Shown: positions 1 through 8,126 of the stretch, piece by piece
Numbering within the stretch: position 1 is the first letter of the stretch
Layout: each line of letters starts with the position of its first letter
NCBI RefSeq assembly: GCF_001428825.1
Contig: NZ_LMIT01000010.1
Coordinates: 143,004-175,675, forward strand
DNA length: 32,672 nucleotides
Source of the DNA: Nocardioides sp. Root240
GTDB lineage: Bacteria > Actinomycetota > Actinomycetes > Propionibacteriales > Nocardioidaceae
Direction of reading: 5' to 3'
Made by a program: the position numbers and the translations under genes
Notes under the pieces: model-generated
Told to the model about the DNA's origin: nothing
What the model saw: the letters and a program-made list of their open reading frames with translations, nothing else
The model's database searches: none

Positions 1-740
1 ACATCTCAACCACCGGGGAGGTCGTCGACGGCGCTCCTCACACCTCGACCACCGAGAAGTCGGCGCCGGCGCCGGACCCGACGCAGGCCCCGCCCCCGTC
101 GCCCGGCCCGCCCGGCCTGCCCGGCCTGCCCGCCCTCGGACCCACGGCCACCGCCGCACCCGTCCTCGACCTGACGCCCGAGGCGGTGGGCAAGGCCGTG
201 GTGCAGCAGGTGTTCCCGGAGGTCACCCGGCTCGCGTCCACCGCCGGCAACGGCACCCACCGGATCACGCTCACCCTCCAGCCCGAGCAGCTCGGGGAGG
301 TCCGGGTGACGCTGGTGGTCCGCGACGGCTCCGTGCACGTCCGGCTGGCCGGCGGTGCCGGGGTCGACGGGGTCGACGGCGCCGCCGTGCACCGGGCCCT
401 GGCCGGCGGCGCCCCTGAGCTGCAGCGGCTGCTGGAGCGCACCGGGGCCGAGGCGCGGGTCAGCGTGCGCGACCCGTTCGCGGCCGCACTGCCCACGGTC
501 ACCGGGCCGGCCTCGAGCACCGCACCGCAGCCGGTCCTGCCGACGGCCAGCGGACAGCCCGGGTTCCAGACCGGCCCCGACGCGCAGTCCCGCTCGGACC
601 CGCAGGCCCGCCACGACGGGCAGTCCGCCCGCGAGCAGCCCGCGCGGGACCAGCCCCGCCAGCACCAGCCGCGGCCCTCCGCGTACCCCGTCGACCACGT
701 CCCCGTCCCTGCCACCGGTCGTCTCGACCGCACTGTCTGA
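1..740 (+). CDS. fliK: Flagellar hook-length control protein FliK, C-terminal part (5' end outside window)
   Basis: The reading frame is open from the window edge (first full codon at 3) to the TGA at 738-740, so only the C-terminal 245 or so residues are present. After a Pro/Ala-rich linker comes a Flg_hook-type domain: RITLTLQPEQLGEVRVTLVV is the conserved signature of FliK C-termini. A Gln/Arg/Pro-rich low-complexity tail follows. In the family, FliK measures hook length and signals FlhB to switch export from rod/hook subunits to filament. The adjacent flgD, flgE and the distal flhB fit that role. The stop is followed immediately by the flgD ribosome site. The true start cannot be seen. 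Confidence 0.85.
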   Translation, partial: ISTTGEVVDGAPHTSTTEKSAPAPDPTQAPPPSPGPPGLPGLPALGPTATAAPVLDLTPEAVGKAVVQQVFPEVTRLASTAGNGTHRITLTLQPEQLGEVRVTLVVRDGSVHVRLAGGAGVDGVDGAAVHRALAGGAPELQRLLERTGAEARVSVRDPFAAALPTVTGPASSTAPQPVLPTASGQPGFQTGPDAQSRSDPQARHDGQSAREQPARDQPRQHQPRPSAYPVDHVPVPATGRLDRTV

Positions 741-750
741 GGAGGCACCC

Positions 751-1200
751 ATGTCCGTCGGATCCACCGAGGCCGTCACGTACGGCGTCACCGGCCACGC
801 CAGCACCGGGTCGACCACGTCGACCGCCACGAGCGCCGACAAGAACATGTTCCTCGAGCTCATGGTCACGCAGATGAAGTACCAGGACCCGATGAACCCC
901 ACGGACTCCTCGCAGATGCTCGCGCAGACGGCTCAGTTCACGTCGTTGGAGAAGCTCGAGGCCATCTCGGACCAGAACGCGATGCTCATCAGCACCCAGC
1001 TGGCCTTCGGCGCCACGTCGATGATCGGCCAGACCGTGCGCTGGTACGACAAGGACGGCGTCGAGCAGAGCGGCACCGTCCAGGGGACGACCTACATGGG
1101 CACCGGTCCGGTGCTCAGCGTCGACGGCCAGCAGGTCGCCATCACCGACGTCGTCAGCGTCGGCGACGCCCCCACCATCAAGCCGCCCACCACCGCCTGA
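751..1200 (+). CDS. flgD: Flagellar hook-capping (scaffolding) protein FlgD
   Basis: 149 aa. FlgD caps the growing hook and directs FlgE polymerisation outside the cell. The N-terminal FlgD signature is clear (LMVTQMKYQDPMNPTDSSQM, then AQTAQFTSLEKLEAI). Residues about 90-140 match the conserved second part (SMIGQTVRWYDKDG, ending VAITDVVSV). It is short compared with the roughly 230 aa of enterobacterial FlgD, as is common in Gram-positive members. The ATG at 751 is chosen over longer readings because GGAGG (741-745) lies just upstream and overlaps the end of fliK. Co-transcribed between fliK and flgE. Confidence 0.92.
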   Translation: MSVGSTEAVTYGVTGHASTGSTTSTATSADKNMFLELMVTQMKYQDPMNPTDSSQMLAQTAQFTSLEKLEAISDQNAMLISTQLAFGATSMIGQTVRWYDKDGVEQSGTVQGTTYMGTGPVLSVDGQQVAITDVVSVGDAPTIKPPTTA

Positions 1201-1241
1201 TCCACCCGATCGACCCAGCTCAACCGAGAAGGAGAACCACC

Positions 1242-2090
1242 ATGCTTCGTTCGCTCTTCGCCGGCATCTCCGGCCTCCGCGTCAACCAGACCATGCTCGA
1301 CGTGACCGGCAACAACATCGCCAACGCCAACACCACGGGCTTCAAGGCGAGCACCACCGTCTTCTCCGACACGCTCAGCCAGATGCTGACCGCGGCCTCG
1401 GGCGGCAACGCCGAGCGCGGCGGCACCAACCCGATCCAGATCGGCCTGGGTGTCCAGCTCGCGGCGACCTCGACCAACTTCGGCCAGGGCTCGGCACAGC
1501 TGACCGGCCGGACGACCGACGTGATGCTGAACGGCGACGGCTTCTTCGTGCTCCGCGACGGCGCCGAGAACGTCTACACCCGCGCCGGAGCGTTCACCTT
1601 CGACCAGACCGGCGTGCTCGTCGCACCGAGCGGCATGCGCGTCCAGGGCTACGCGCTCGACGGCGCCGGCCTGCCCACGGGCGGGCCGATCGACGTCGAC
1701 CTCCACCTGATCGACGGCACCCTGCCGCCCGGGACCGAGCTCACGTCGTACTCGATCGGTGCCGACGGCAAGGTCCGCGGTGTCTTCTCCGACGGCGTGC
1801 AGCGCGACATCTGCCAGCTCGCCGTGGCCGACTTCACCAACCCGATGGGCCTGGAGAAGATCGGTGACACGACCTTCCGCGAGTCCGCCAACTCGGGCGC
1901 GGTCCAGCTCGGCATCGCCGGCCAGGGCCAGCGTGGCCAGATCCAGGCCGGGGCACTGGAGATGTCGAACGTCGACCTGTCGGCCGAGTTCACCAACCTG
2001 ATCCTCGCGCAGCGCGGCTTCCAGGCCAGCTCGCGCGTCATCACCACGAGCGACCAGGTGCTCGAGGAGCTCGTCAACATCAAGCGCTGA
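1242..2090 (+). CDS. flgE: Flagellar hook protein FlgE
   Basis: 282 aa. It starts with the rod/hook N-terminal motif (LFAGISGLRVNQTMLDVTGN, then NIANANTTGFKAS) and ends with the family C-terminal helix (MSNVDLSAEFTNLILAQRGF, ending LEELVNIKR). The central region has the FlgE/F/G pattern DVMLNGDGFFVL. The length is nearer that of FlgG (about 260) than enterobacterial FlgE (about 400), so the variable outer hook domain is minimal. Its place directly after fliK-flgD favours hook over distal rod. The AAGGAG ribosome site is 8 nt before the ATG. A strong inverted repeat follows at 2101-2167. Confidence 0.88.
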   Translation: MLRSLFAGISGLRVNQTMLDVTGNNIANANTTGFKASTTVFSDTLSQMLTAASGGNAERGGTNPIQIGLGVQLAATSTNFGQGSAQLTGRTTDVMLNGDGFFVLRDGAENVYTRAGAFTFDQTGVLVAPSGMRVQGYALDGAGLPTGGPIDVDLHLIDGTLPPGTELTSYSIGADGKVRGVFSDGVQRDICQLAVADFTNPMGLEKIGDTTFRESANSGAVQLGIAGQGQRGQIQAGALEMSNVDLSAEFTNLILAQRGFQASSRVITTSDQVLEELVNIKR

Positions 2091-2100
2091 CCATCCCGCT

Positions 2101-2167
2101 CCCGTCGTCCCTGACGAATCTGTCGCGACACGCCGGTGGACACGACCAAAACGTCAGGTACGACGGG
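2101..2167 (+). promoter_or_regulatory. Inverted repeat with 16-bp arms between flgE and flbD
   Basis: Arms CCCGTCGTCCCTGACG (2101-2116) and CGTCAGGTACGACGGG (2152-2167) pair with one mismatch. The 35-nt loop contains a second perfect palindrome, TGTCGCGACA (2121-2130). There is no U-tract, so it could be a partial terminator, an RNA processing site or an operator. The right arm overlaps the -35 element of the FliA-like promoter at 2154-2180, which allows transcription to be cut after the hook gene and restarted for motor and export genes. That role is inferred. Confidence 0.55.
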
Positions 2168-2180
2168 GGACGGCCGATGG
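2154..2180 (+). promoter_or_regulatory. FliA (sigma-28)-like promoter upstream of flbD
   Basis: TCAG, a 15-nt spacer and GCCGATGG. This has the geometry of sigma-28/FliA/WhiG promoters (TAAA or CTCA, about 15 nt, GCCGATAA-like). The same arrangement recurs in the two other large gaps of this operon. The predicted leader before the flbD GTG at 2240 is about 50 nt and carries GGAGG at 2228-2232. Confidence 0.5.
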
Positions 2181-2239
2181 GAGCGGCGGAGTGCCACGGA
2201 CGGCACGACCGCACGAACCACGCACACGGAGGTGCCGCG

Positions 2240-2551
2240 GTGATCTCGTTGACCCGACTGTCGGGGACCACGTTCCTGCTGAACGCTGACCTCGTCGAAC
2301 GCGTGGACTGCACGCCCGACACCGTGGTGACCCTCGTGGACGGCACGAAGTACCTCGTGTCCGAGTCCCTCGACGAGGTGCTGGCCGCGGTGGTCGACTA
2401 CCGCGCCTCCATCGTCGCCCGCGCCGCCCTGCCCGACGCGGCCACGCTGCCGCCGGTACGGGCCCGGGCGACCCGGCTCTCCGCCGTTCCCCTGCCCGAC
2501 CGCGGCTCGCCCCGGCGCGGCCCCGACCGCCAGCGAGGAGTGACCCCGTGA
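2240..2551 (+). CDS. flbD: Flagellar FlbD family protein
   Basis: 103 aa. The N-terminal 65 residues are FlbD-like (VISLTRLSGTTFLLNADLVE, ending YLVSESLDEVLAAVVDYRA). This small family is found in Gram-positive flagellar operons between flgE and motA; in Bacillus its relative SwrD raises flagellar torque. The rest is an Arg/Pro-rich tail of about 35 residues not typical of the core family. The GTG at 2240 is preferred over an in-frame upstream ATG at 2177 because GGAGG sits 7 nt before it and the earlier start lies inside the promoter region. The stop overlaps the motA start by 4 bp (GTGA). Confidence 0.82.
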   Translation: MISLTRLSGTTFLLNADLVERVDCTPDTVVTLVDGTKYLVSESLDEVLAAVVDYRASIVARAALPDAATLPPVRARATRLSAVPLPDRGSPRRGPDRQRGVTP

Positions 2552-3318
2552 AGGACATCGCCACCCCGGTCGGGATCGGCCTCGGCCTGGTGATCATCGT
2601 CGTCGCCAACGTGCTCGAGGGCGGCAACCCGATGAGCCTGATCCTGCTGCCGCCCATGCTCCTCGTCCTCGGTACGACGGTCATGGTCACCGTGGCCGGC
2701 GGCACGATGGCCGACGCGAAGGCCGCGATCAAGAACATCAAGCGCGCGATCAGCGGCGCGGTCGAGCCGGCCGACACCCTGGTCCCCCAGGTCGTCACCC
2801 TCGCCGAGCGGGCCCGCCGCGAGGGCCTCCTCGCGCTCGAGGACAGCCTGCGCGAGATCGACGACCCGTTCCTCGTCAAGGGCGTCACCATGGCCATCGA
2901 CGGCACCGACCCGGAGGACGTCCGGGACATCCTCGAGGCGGAGCTGCGCGCCAAGAAGCGCGACGACAAGCAGGCCGCGAAGTTCTTCAGCGACGCCGGC
3001 GGCTACGCCCCGACGATCGGCATCATCGGCACCGTCATGGGCCTGGTGCACGTGCTGGAGAACCTCGCCTCCCCCGAGGAGCTCGGCCACCTGATCGCCG
3101 GCGCCTTCGTCGCCACCCTGTGGGGCGTGATGTCCGCCAACGTCGTGTGGCTGCCGATCGCCAGCCGGCTCAAGCGCCTCGGCGAGCTCGAGTGCGCCCG
3201 CATGGAGCTGGCGATCGAGGGCGTCTCGGCCATCCAGTCCGGCGCCAACCCGCGCCTGGTCGCGGAGAAGCTGCGCTCGCTGCTGCCCACGGGCACGGCC
3301 GAGCAGGAGGCCGCCTGA
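2548..3318 (+). CDS. motA: Flagellar stator protein MotA
   Basis: 256 aa, normal family length. MotA forms the ion-channel ring with MotB and pushes on FliG. Four hydrophobic segments are visible, at about 6-22, 29-50, 150-170 and 185-205. The large cytoplasmic loop between the second and third holds the charged stretch LAERARREGLLALEDSLREI, which corresponds to the rotor-contact helix. The conserved proline region (GGYAPTIGIIGTVMGLVHVL) is present. The GTG start has GAGGAG 7 nt upstream and overlaps flbD; the stop overlaps motB (TGATG). Confidence 0.93.
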   Translation: MKDIATPVGIGLGLVIIVVANVLEGGNPMSLILLPPMLLVLGTTVMVTVAGGTMADAKAAIKNIKRAISGAVEPADTLVPQVVTLAERARREGLLALEDSLREIDDPFLVKGVTMAIDGTDPEDVRDILEAELRAKKRDDKQAAKFFSDAGGYAPTIGIIGTVMGLVHVLENLASPEELGHLIAGAFVATLWGVMSANVVWLPIASRLKRLGELECARMELAIEGVSAIQSGANPRLVAEKLRSLLPTGTAEQEAA

Positions 3319-4334
3319 TGTCCGCCGCCAAGTCGAAGGGGCACCCGCCCCGCCGGCGCCACCACGACGACGAGCACGACGAGCACCACGTCGACGAGCG
3401 GTGGCTGGTCACCTACGCCGACATGGTCACCCTGCTGATGGTGCTGTTCATCGTCATGTTCGCGATGTCGACCGTCGACGAGAAGAAGTACGCCCAGCTC
3501 AAGGACGGCCTCGCCGAGGGCTTCGGCCGCGAGCAGTCGATCCTCTCCGGGGCCAGCCCGGTCTCCAACGCCAAGGGCGCGAACGACCCGGGTGAGGCGT
3601 CGTACCAGATGCTGCTGGCCCAGGTCCCCGAGAACCAGCGCGAGACGGTCACCAGGATCCTCAAGGAGTCCGACCGGCTCCGCAACGAGCGCGCGTATGG
3701 CGACGCGAAGGCCGAGGTCGACCGGCTCCTGAAGGTGTGGCAGCAGATCGACCGCGCCCTGCGCCGGGAGGGCCTGCGCGAGGATGTCCGCGCCACCATC
3801 GACGACCGCGGGCTCGTCGTCAGCCTGGTCTCGGAGCATGTCGTCTTCAACGCGAACGTCGCCGAGCTGACCGACCGCGGGCGCCGGGTGGTCGACACCC
3901 TCGCCCCCGTGCTGAAGCTGCTGAGCGAGCCCATCGAGGTCGACGGCCACACCAACCAGGAGAAGGTGAAGCCGAAGTTCTACCCGACCGACTGGGAGCT
4001 CTCGCTCGCCCGCGCCGCCCACGTACTGCGCCGGCTCGAGGAGGTGCACGGCATCCGCGCCGGACGTCTGCGCGCCACCGGGTTCGGCCACACCAAGCCG
4101 CTGGTCGACCCGGCCCGCGCCGGCTCCCAGAAGGTCAACAAGCGCGTCGACATCGTCGTGCTGAGCCAGGCGCCGGCCGAGACCCGTGCCCTGATGGGCG
4201 ACGCCTACGACGAGGTACGACGCGAGGCCGGCCTCGACGACCCCGACGTCGGTGCCGCCAGCACGCACACCCCCACCTCCGGCGCCGATGCGGCCGCCCG
4301 TCCCGCCCCCCTCCGACGAGAGGACCTCCCGTGA
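3318..4334 (+). CDS. motB: Flagellar stator protein MotB
   Basis: 338 aa. A short N-terminal tail rich in His/Asp/Glu/Arg precedes the single membrane helix (WLVTYADMVTLLMVLFIVMF). Asp35 in YADM corresponds to the ion-accepting aspartate. The C-terminal OmpA-like peptidoglycan-binding domain spans about 165-280 and includes VDGHTNQ, WELSLARAAHVLRRL and the NKRVDIVVL strand. A disordered Ala/Pro/Thr tail of about 50 residues follows. It anchors MotA to the wall. The ATG overlaps the motA stop by one base, and the stop overlaps fliL by 4 bp. Whether it uses H+ or Na+ cannot be read from the sequence. Confidence 0.93.
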   Translation: MSAAKSKGHPPRRRHHDDEHDEHHVDERWLVTYADMVTLLMVLFIVMFAMSTVDEKKYAQLKDGLAEGFGREQSILSGASPVSNAKGANDPGEASYQMLLAQVPENQRETVTRILKESDRLRNERAYGDAKAEVDRLLKVWQQIDRALRREGLREDVRATIDDRGLVVSLVSEHVVFNANVAELTDRGRRVVDTLAPVLKLLSEPIEVDGHTNQEKVKPKFYPTDWELSLARAAHVLRRLEEVHGIRAGRLRATGFGHTKPLVDPARAGSQKVNKRVDIVVLSQAPAETRALMGDAYDEVRREAGLDDPDVGAASTHTPTSGADAAARPAPLRREDLP

Positions 4335-4771
4335 GCACCACGATCGCCCCCAACCAGGCCGCCCCGGCCGTCGAGTCGCCGCCCGGCAAGGGCAAGGGGA
4401 AGACCCTGATCGTCGGCGTCCTCGCGCTCGCGATCGCGGCCGGCGCCGGCTGGTACTTCTTCCTCAAGCCGTCCGGGTCCAAGGAGCCGGAGCCCGGCGA
4501 GGTGGTGCCGCTCGAGGCGATCCAGGTCAACCTCGCGAGCGGCCACTACCTCCGCCTGGGCATGGCCCTGCAGCTCACCACCAGCGCCCACGAGGCCGAC
4601 GGCAGCAAGGCGCTCGACGCCGCGATCACCGTGTTCAGCGGCCTCTCGGTCAGCGAGGTCAACAACACCAAGACCCGCGGGCACCTCAAGGACGAGCTGG
4701 AGACCGAGCTCGACCACCTGTACCACGGTGACGTGATGGGGGTGTACTTCACCGAGTTCGTCACCCAGTAG
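4331..4771 (+). CDS. fliL: Flagellar basal-body-associated protein FliL
   Basis: 146 aa. A 23-residue cytoplasmic tail (PGKGKGK) is followed by a membrane helix ([20 protein letters not shown]) and a periplasmic FliL domain with the typical strand [17 protein letters not shown] and the C-terminal signature [14 protein letters not shown]. FliL surrounds the stator and supports torque. The GTG start lies in a GTGA overlap with motB, so translation is probably coupled. A 129-bp gap to fliM follows. Confidence 0.9.
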   Translation: MSTTIAPNQAAPAVESPPGKGKGKTLIVGVLALAIAAGAGWYFFLKPSGSKEPEPGEVVPLEAIQVNLASGHYLRLGMALQLTTSAHEADGSKALDAAITVFSGLSVSEVNNTKTRGHLKDELETELDHLYHGDVMGVYFTEFVTQ

Positions 4772-4793
4772 CCCGGCTCCGACCGCCGCACCC

Positions 4794-4840
4794 GGGACCG
4801 TCCCCGGGACCCTGCGTAGTCCGTTCGGGTCACGGGACCC
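4794..4840 (+). promoter_or_regulatory. GGGACC repeats and palindromes between fliL and fliM
   Basis: Three copies of GGGACC start at 4794, 4806 and 4834, two of them extended to GGGACCCTG. They form overlapping palindromes GGGACCGTCCC (4794-4804), GTCCCCGGGAC (4800-4810) and GGGTC-ACGG-GACCC (4827-4840). The last lies about 27 bp upstream of the FliA-like -35 at 4867, a reasonable place for a regulator site. The binder is unknown. Confidence 0.4.
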
Positions 4841-4866
4841 TGACCGCTCGCCGCGGCCGCGACCCC

Positions 4867-4893
4867 TCAGGTGGCCTCCCGCTGCGACGATGG
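4867..4893 (+). promoter_or_regulatory. FliA-like promoter giving a probable leaderless fliM transcript
   Basis: TCAG (within CTCAG), a 15-nt spacer and GACGATGG; this is one base away from the GCCGATGG upstream of flbD. The GTG at 4901 begins 7 nt after the -10 element, so the transcript would start at or very near the codon, and no ribosome-binding site is visible there. Confidence 0.45.
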
Positions 4894-4900
4894 GTGCTGC

Positions 4901-5827
4901 GTGACCCTCGCTCCGCAACGGCCCCGGCGCCGTCCGCGCACGACCGAGCCGACGCCGTACGACTTCCGTCGACCGATCCAGCTCAGCCGCGAACACCAGC
5001 GCACGCTGCAGCTGGGCTTCGACGGCTTCGCGCGCCAGGCGACGACGGTCTTCACCAGTTCGCTGCGCACCGTCTGCACCGTCGCGCTCGTCGGGATCGA
5101 GCAGCGCACCTATGCGGAGTACGTCGACAGCCTCGGCCCGTCGACCTACATGACGCTGTTCTCCGCCGACCCCATGCCCGGCACCGGCGTGCTGGAGATC
5201 CCGCTGTTCGCGACGATGTCCTGCCTCGACCACATGCTCGGCGGGCCCGGCTCCGACGAGCAGCCCGACCGCCCGCTGACCGAGATCGAGGACGGGGTCT
5301 TCAGCGGCCTCGTCGAGCGGCTGCTCGGGGAGATGCGCTACTCGCTCGAGGGCCTCGTGGCGCTCGAGCCGACGATCACCGGCATCGAGTACAGCCCCCA
5401 GTTCGCGCAGGTCGCGGCCGCTGCCGACGTGATGGTCGTGGTCTCCCTCGAGCTCAAGATCGGCGAGCAGGCACACCGGATGTCGGTCTGCCTGCCGTTC
5501 AGCGGCCTGCTCCCCCACCTGACCAACGCCTCCGGCAGCGGCGCGATGTCCGACCGCGAGCGCGCCCAGCGCGCCGAGTCGGCCCAGCTGCTGCAGGAGC
5601 AGTTCAACCGGGTTCCCGTCTCGGTGGCGGTGCGCTTCCGGCCGATCACGCTCGACCCCGGCGTCCTCGCCGCGCTCGAGCCCGGCTCGGTCGTGCGGCT
5701 GAGCCACCCCGCGTCGGCCCCGCTCGACGTCACCGTCGCCGGCAACACCTTCGCCCACGCCACCCCCGGAGCCCGCGGCCAGCGCCTGGCCGCACTCATC
5801 GTCACCACGCCCGAGGAGAACTCATGA
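4901..5827 (+). CDS. fliM: Flagellar motor switch protein FliM
   Basis: 308 aa from the GTG at 4901. FliM is the middle C-ring protein linking FliG and FliN. The body matches the family ([20 protein letters not shown] at about 20-40; [14 protein letters not shown]; the middle domain with [10 protein letters not shown]), ending in a SpoA domain (about 225-300). The N-terminal CheY-P-binding helix found in many FliM proteins (an LSQxEIDALL-type motif) is absent; only an Arg/Pro/Thr-rich stretch precedes YDFRRP. An in-frame GTG at 4871 would add [11 protein letters not shown] prefer 4901 because a promoter-like element ends 7 nt before it. The stop overlaps fliN (ATGA). Confidence 0.88.
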   Translation: MTLAPQRPRRRPRTTEPTPYDFRRPIQLSREHQRTLQLGFDGFARQATTVFTSSLRTVCTVALVGIEQRTYAEYVDSLGPSTYMTLFSADPMPGTGVLEIPLFATMSCLDHMLGGPGSDEQPDRPLTEIEDGVFSGLVERLLGEMRYSLEGLVALEPTITGIEYSPQFAQVAAAADVMVVVSLELKIGEQAHRMSVCLPFSGLLPHLTNASGSGAMSDRERAQRAESAQLLQEQFNRVPVSVAVRFRPITLDPGVLAALEPGSVVRLSHPASAPLDVTVAGNTFAHATPGARGQRLAALIVTTPEENS

Positions 5828-6624
5828 CCGACGCCACCCCCGCGCTCGCCGAAGCCGTCGCGGAGGCCGCTGCCGCCGTGCTGCCCTCGGTCAGCCCGCT
5901 CGTCCTCGGGCCGGTGCAGCCGGGCTCCCCGCACGTCGCCGCGGCCTTCGCCGGTGGCGCCGTCGCCGAGCTCGACGGCGGGGTCCCCGGTGTGGTCGTG
6001 GTCCTCGTCGGCAACGAGCTGGTGGACGCGCTCGCGTCCAGCCCGCTCGGCGGTCTCGACGTCGCCGCCGCCGTGCAGCCCGCGCTCGACGCCGCGGCCC
6101 ACCGGCTCGGCGCCCGTGCCCGCAGCGCCGCCACCGTCGACCTCGGGGCCGACGACTTCGACATCGCCGCCCTGCTCGGCGGCGAGTTCAGCACCGTGCC
6201 GCTGATCGGCACCGGCATCGCCGCCGCCGTGCTGGTCCCTGCCGCCACGCTCGCCGGCGCCAAGGACCCGATCACCGAGACCGACCCTGCGCCCGCCGCC
6301 GCCGACGCCGTGGCCGCCGCGGTGATCGACGAGCCCTTCGTCCCGGCGTTCGGGCAGGCGCCCGCGCCCGTCGTACCACGGGGGCTGGAGCTGCTCCACG
6401 GTGTCGACATGGAGGTGACCGTCGAGCTGGGCCGGACCCGGATGACGGTCCGCGACCTGCTCGCGCTGACCCCCGGCGCCGTGCTCGAGCTGGACCGCGC
6501 CGCCGGCAGCCCGGCCGACCTGCTGGTCAACGGCCGGCTCGTCGCGCGCGGCGAGGTCGTCGTCGTCGACGAGGACTTCGGCCTGCGCGTCACCGAGATC
6601 CTCGACGCCGCCAAGACCGCCTGA
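5824..6624 (+). CDS. fliN: Flagellar motor switch protein FliN (long, FliY-like form)
   Basis: 266 aa, about twice the length of E. coli FliN. The C-terminal 75 residues form a typical SpoA/FliN domain ([20 protein letters not shown], then [20 protein letters not shown]). The N-terminal 150 residues are Ala/Val/Gly-rich and look like a degenerate CheC/FliY-type domain ([15 protein letters not shown]), followed by an Ala/Pro linker. I see no clear CheC phosphatase motif (E/N pairs), so phosphatase activity is doubtful. It forms the base of the C-ring with FliM. The start overlaps fliM by 4 bp; fliO starts 8 bp after its stop. Confidence 0.87.
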   Translation: MTDATPALAEAVAEAAAAVLPSVSPLVLGPVQPGSPHVAAAFAGGAVAELDGGVPGVVVVLVGNELVDALASSPLGGLDVAAAVQPALDAAAHRLGARARSAATVDLGADDFDIAALLGGEFSTVPLIGTGIAAAVLVPAATLAGAKDPITETDPAPAAADAVAAAVIDEPFVPAFGQAPAPVVPRGLELLHGVDMEVTVELGRTRMTVRDLLALTPGAVLELDRAAGSPADLLVNGRLVARGEVVVVDEDFGLRVTEILDAAKTA

Positions 6625-6632
6625 GCACCGCC

Positions 6633-7103
6633 GTGATCGCCCTGTCCGCCTCCGACCCGAGCATCGGGGCCCTGGCCTTCCGGCTGCTGGGCTCGCTCGC
6701 CGTCGTCGTCGGGCTGCTCCTGCTGATCGCGCGCTGCGTGAACCGTCGCTTCAAGACCCCCGCGGGTGCGGCCATCCAGGTCGTGCACCGCCAGGCCCTC
6801 GGCCGCGGGCAGGGCGTCGCCGTCGTGTCCGTCGGCACCCGGGTGCTCGTGCTGGGCACCACCGAGCAGCAGGTCACCCTGCTCGCCGAGGTGGAGCCCG
6901 ACGAGGTCGGCCTCGACGTGCTCGCGGACGGCGGCCTCGGCCCGATCGGGGTCGTTCCCGACGCCGACACCGACGCCGATGCCGAGACCGCCGCGCCGGC
7001 CCCACGCCGTACGACGGCCACCGGACCCCTCGCCGGCTCGATCCTCTCGGCCGACACCTGGAAGCAGACCCTCGCCGCCGTCACCGGACGGCGCGCGTCG
7101 TGA
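6633..7103 (+). CDS. fliO: Flagellar biosynthesis protein FliO
   Basis: 156 aa. One membrane helix (about 12-33, LAFRLLGSLAVVVGLLLLIA) is followed by a small beta-rich FliO domain (IQVVHRQALGRGQGVAVVSV, then RVLVLGTTEQQVTLL) and an acidic, disordered C-terminus. FliO helps assemble the FliP ring of the export gate. The family is poorly conserved, so position before fliP weighs heavily in the call. The GTG start is 8 bp after fliN. The stop overlaps the fliP start (GTGA). Confidence 0.85.
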   Translation: MIALSASDPSIGALAFRLLGSLAVVVGLLLLIARCVNRRFKTPAGAAIQVVHRQALGRGQGVAVVSVGTRVLVLGTTEQQVTLLAEVEPDEVGLDVLADGGLGPIGVVPDADTDADAETAAPAPRRTTATGPLAGSILSADTWKQTLAAVTGRRAS

Positions 7104-7849
7104 CCCTCGTCCACCAGCTCGCGCTCGCCGTGGTGGCGCCGGGCGGCCCCAACGGACCGACCGGCCCCGGTGGCGGCGGCAGCGTGCAGATCGACCTGAC
7201 GGGGCTGACCGACAAGCCCAGCAACAGCCTGGTCGTCTTCCTCTCGCTGACGCTGATCAGCCTGCTGCCCGCGATCGTGCTGACCTGCACCAGCTTCACG
7301 AAGATCCTCGTGGTGCTCGGCCTGACCCGCAACGCGCTGGGCCTGCAGCAGACACCGAACAACCAGGTGCTCGCCGGGCTCGCGCTCTTCCTGAGCCTGT
7401 TCATCATGGCGCCGGTCCTCGGCGACATCAACGACGCCGGCGTGCAGCCCTACCTGGACGGCGCGAAGAACACCTCGCAGGCCTTCCACGACGGGATGGA
7501 GCCGCTGCGCGGCTTCATGCTCGACAACACCGACGACGAGGAGCTGATGCTCCTCACCAACGTCGCGGACCGCAAGCTGCCCGAGAAGCGCGAGGAGGTC
7601 TCGACCGCGACGCTGATCCCGGCCTTCGTGCTCTCGGAGCTCAAGGACGCCTTCATCATCGGGTTCATCGTCTTCATCCCGTTCCTCGTCATCGACATCG
7701 TCGTGAGCGGGGCGCTGATGAGCCTCGGCATGATGATGATGCCGCCGGTGATGGTGTCGTTGCCGTTCAAGCTCCTGCTGTTCGTGATGGTCGACGGGTG
7801 GGCGTTGGTCATCAAGTCGCTCGTCGCGTCGTACGGCGGGAGTGGTTAG
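7100..7849 (+). CDS. fliP: Flagellar export gate protein FliP
   Basis: 249 aa. It contains the highly conserved FliP core: SLLPAIVLTCTSFTKILVVL, GLQQTPNNQVLAGLALFLSL, TLIPAFVLSELKDAFIIGF and the C-terminal PPVMVSLPFKLLLFVMVDGW. FliP is the main subunit of the FliPQR export channel in the membrane. The first 35 residues include a cleavable-looking hydrophobic stretch and a Gly/Pro-rich linker (GGPNGPTGPGGGGS), consistent with the signal peptide seen in many FliP proteins. Translationally coupled to fliO. Confidence 0.95.
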   Translation: MTLVHQLALAVVAPGGPNGPTGPGGGGSVQIDLTGLTDKPSNSLVVFLSLTLISLLPAIVLTCTSFTKILVVLGLTRNALGLQQTPNNQVLAGLALFLSLFIMAPVLGDINDAGVQPYLDGAKNTSQAFHDGMEPLRGFMLDNTDDEELMLLTNVADRKLPEKREEVSTATLIPAFVLSELKDAFIIGFIVFIPFLVIDIVVSGALMSLGMMMMPPVMVSLPFKLLLFVMVDGWALVIKSLVASYGGSG

Positions 7850-7850
7850 G

Positions 7851-8120
7851 GTGACCGACACCGCGATCATCGAGATCGCCCTCAAGACGATGCTGGTGGC
7901 GCTGAAGCTCTCCGCACCGATCCTCGCGACCTCGCTCGTGATCGGCTTCGCGATCTCGCTCTTCCAGTCGATGACGCAGATCCAGGAGTTCACGCTCGCC
8001 TTCGTGCCCAAGCTGGTCGGCGTCGGCGTCGCCCTGCTGTTCTGCGGGAACTGGATGCTGCACACGCTGATGGCGTTCACCGCCGAGCTCTTCCAGCTGC
8101 TGCCGGACCTCCTGGTCTAG
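7851..8120 (+). CDS. fliQ: Flagellar export gate protein FliQ
   Basis: 89 aa, the usual family length, with two membrane helices (about 17-37 and 52-72) joined by the conserved SMTQIQEFTLAFVPKLVG loop. It is part of the FliPQR gate. The GTG at 7851 is chosen over an in-frame GTG at 7842: it gives the canonical length, follows the fliP stop by one base, and has GGGAG (7838-7842) at good spacing. It ends with TAG; fliR starts 6 bp later. Confidence 0.94.
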   Translation: MTDTAIIEIALKTMLVALKLSAPILATSLVIGFAISLFQSMTQIQEFTLAFVPKLVGVGVALLFCGNWMLHTLMAFTAELFQLLPDLLV

Positions 8121-8126
8121 GGCGTC

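Noticed and set aside
1242..2090. Hook gene as flgG (distal rod)
   Set aside because: Length is close to FlgG, but the position directly after fliK-flgD and the absence of flgF/flgH/flgI favour FlgE; the alternative stays possible.
4871..4900. GTG at 4871 as the fliM start
   Set aside because: It would add [10 protein letters not shown], with no ribosome site and with its codons inside the FliA-like promoter; 4901 is better placed. Not fully excluded.
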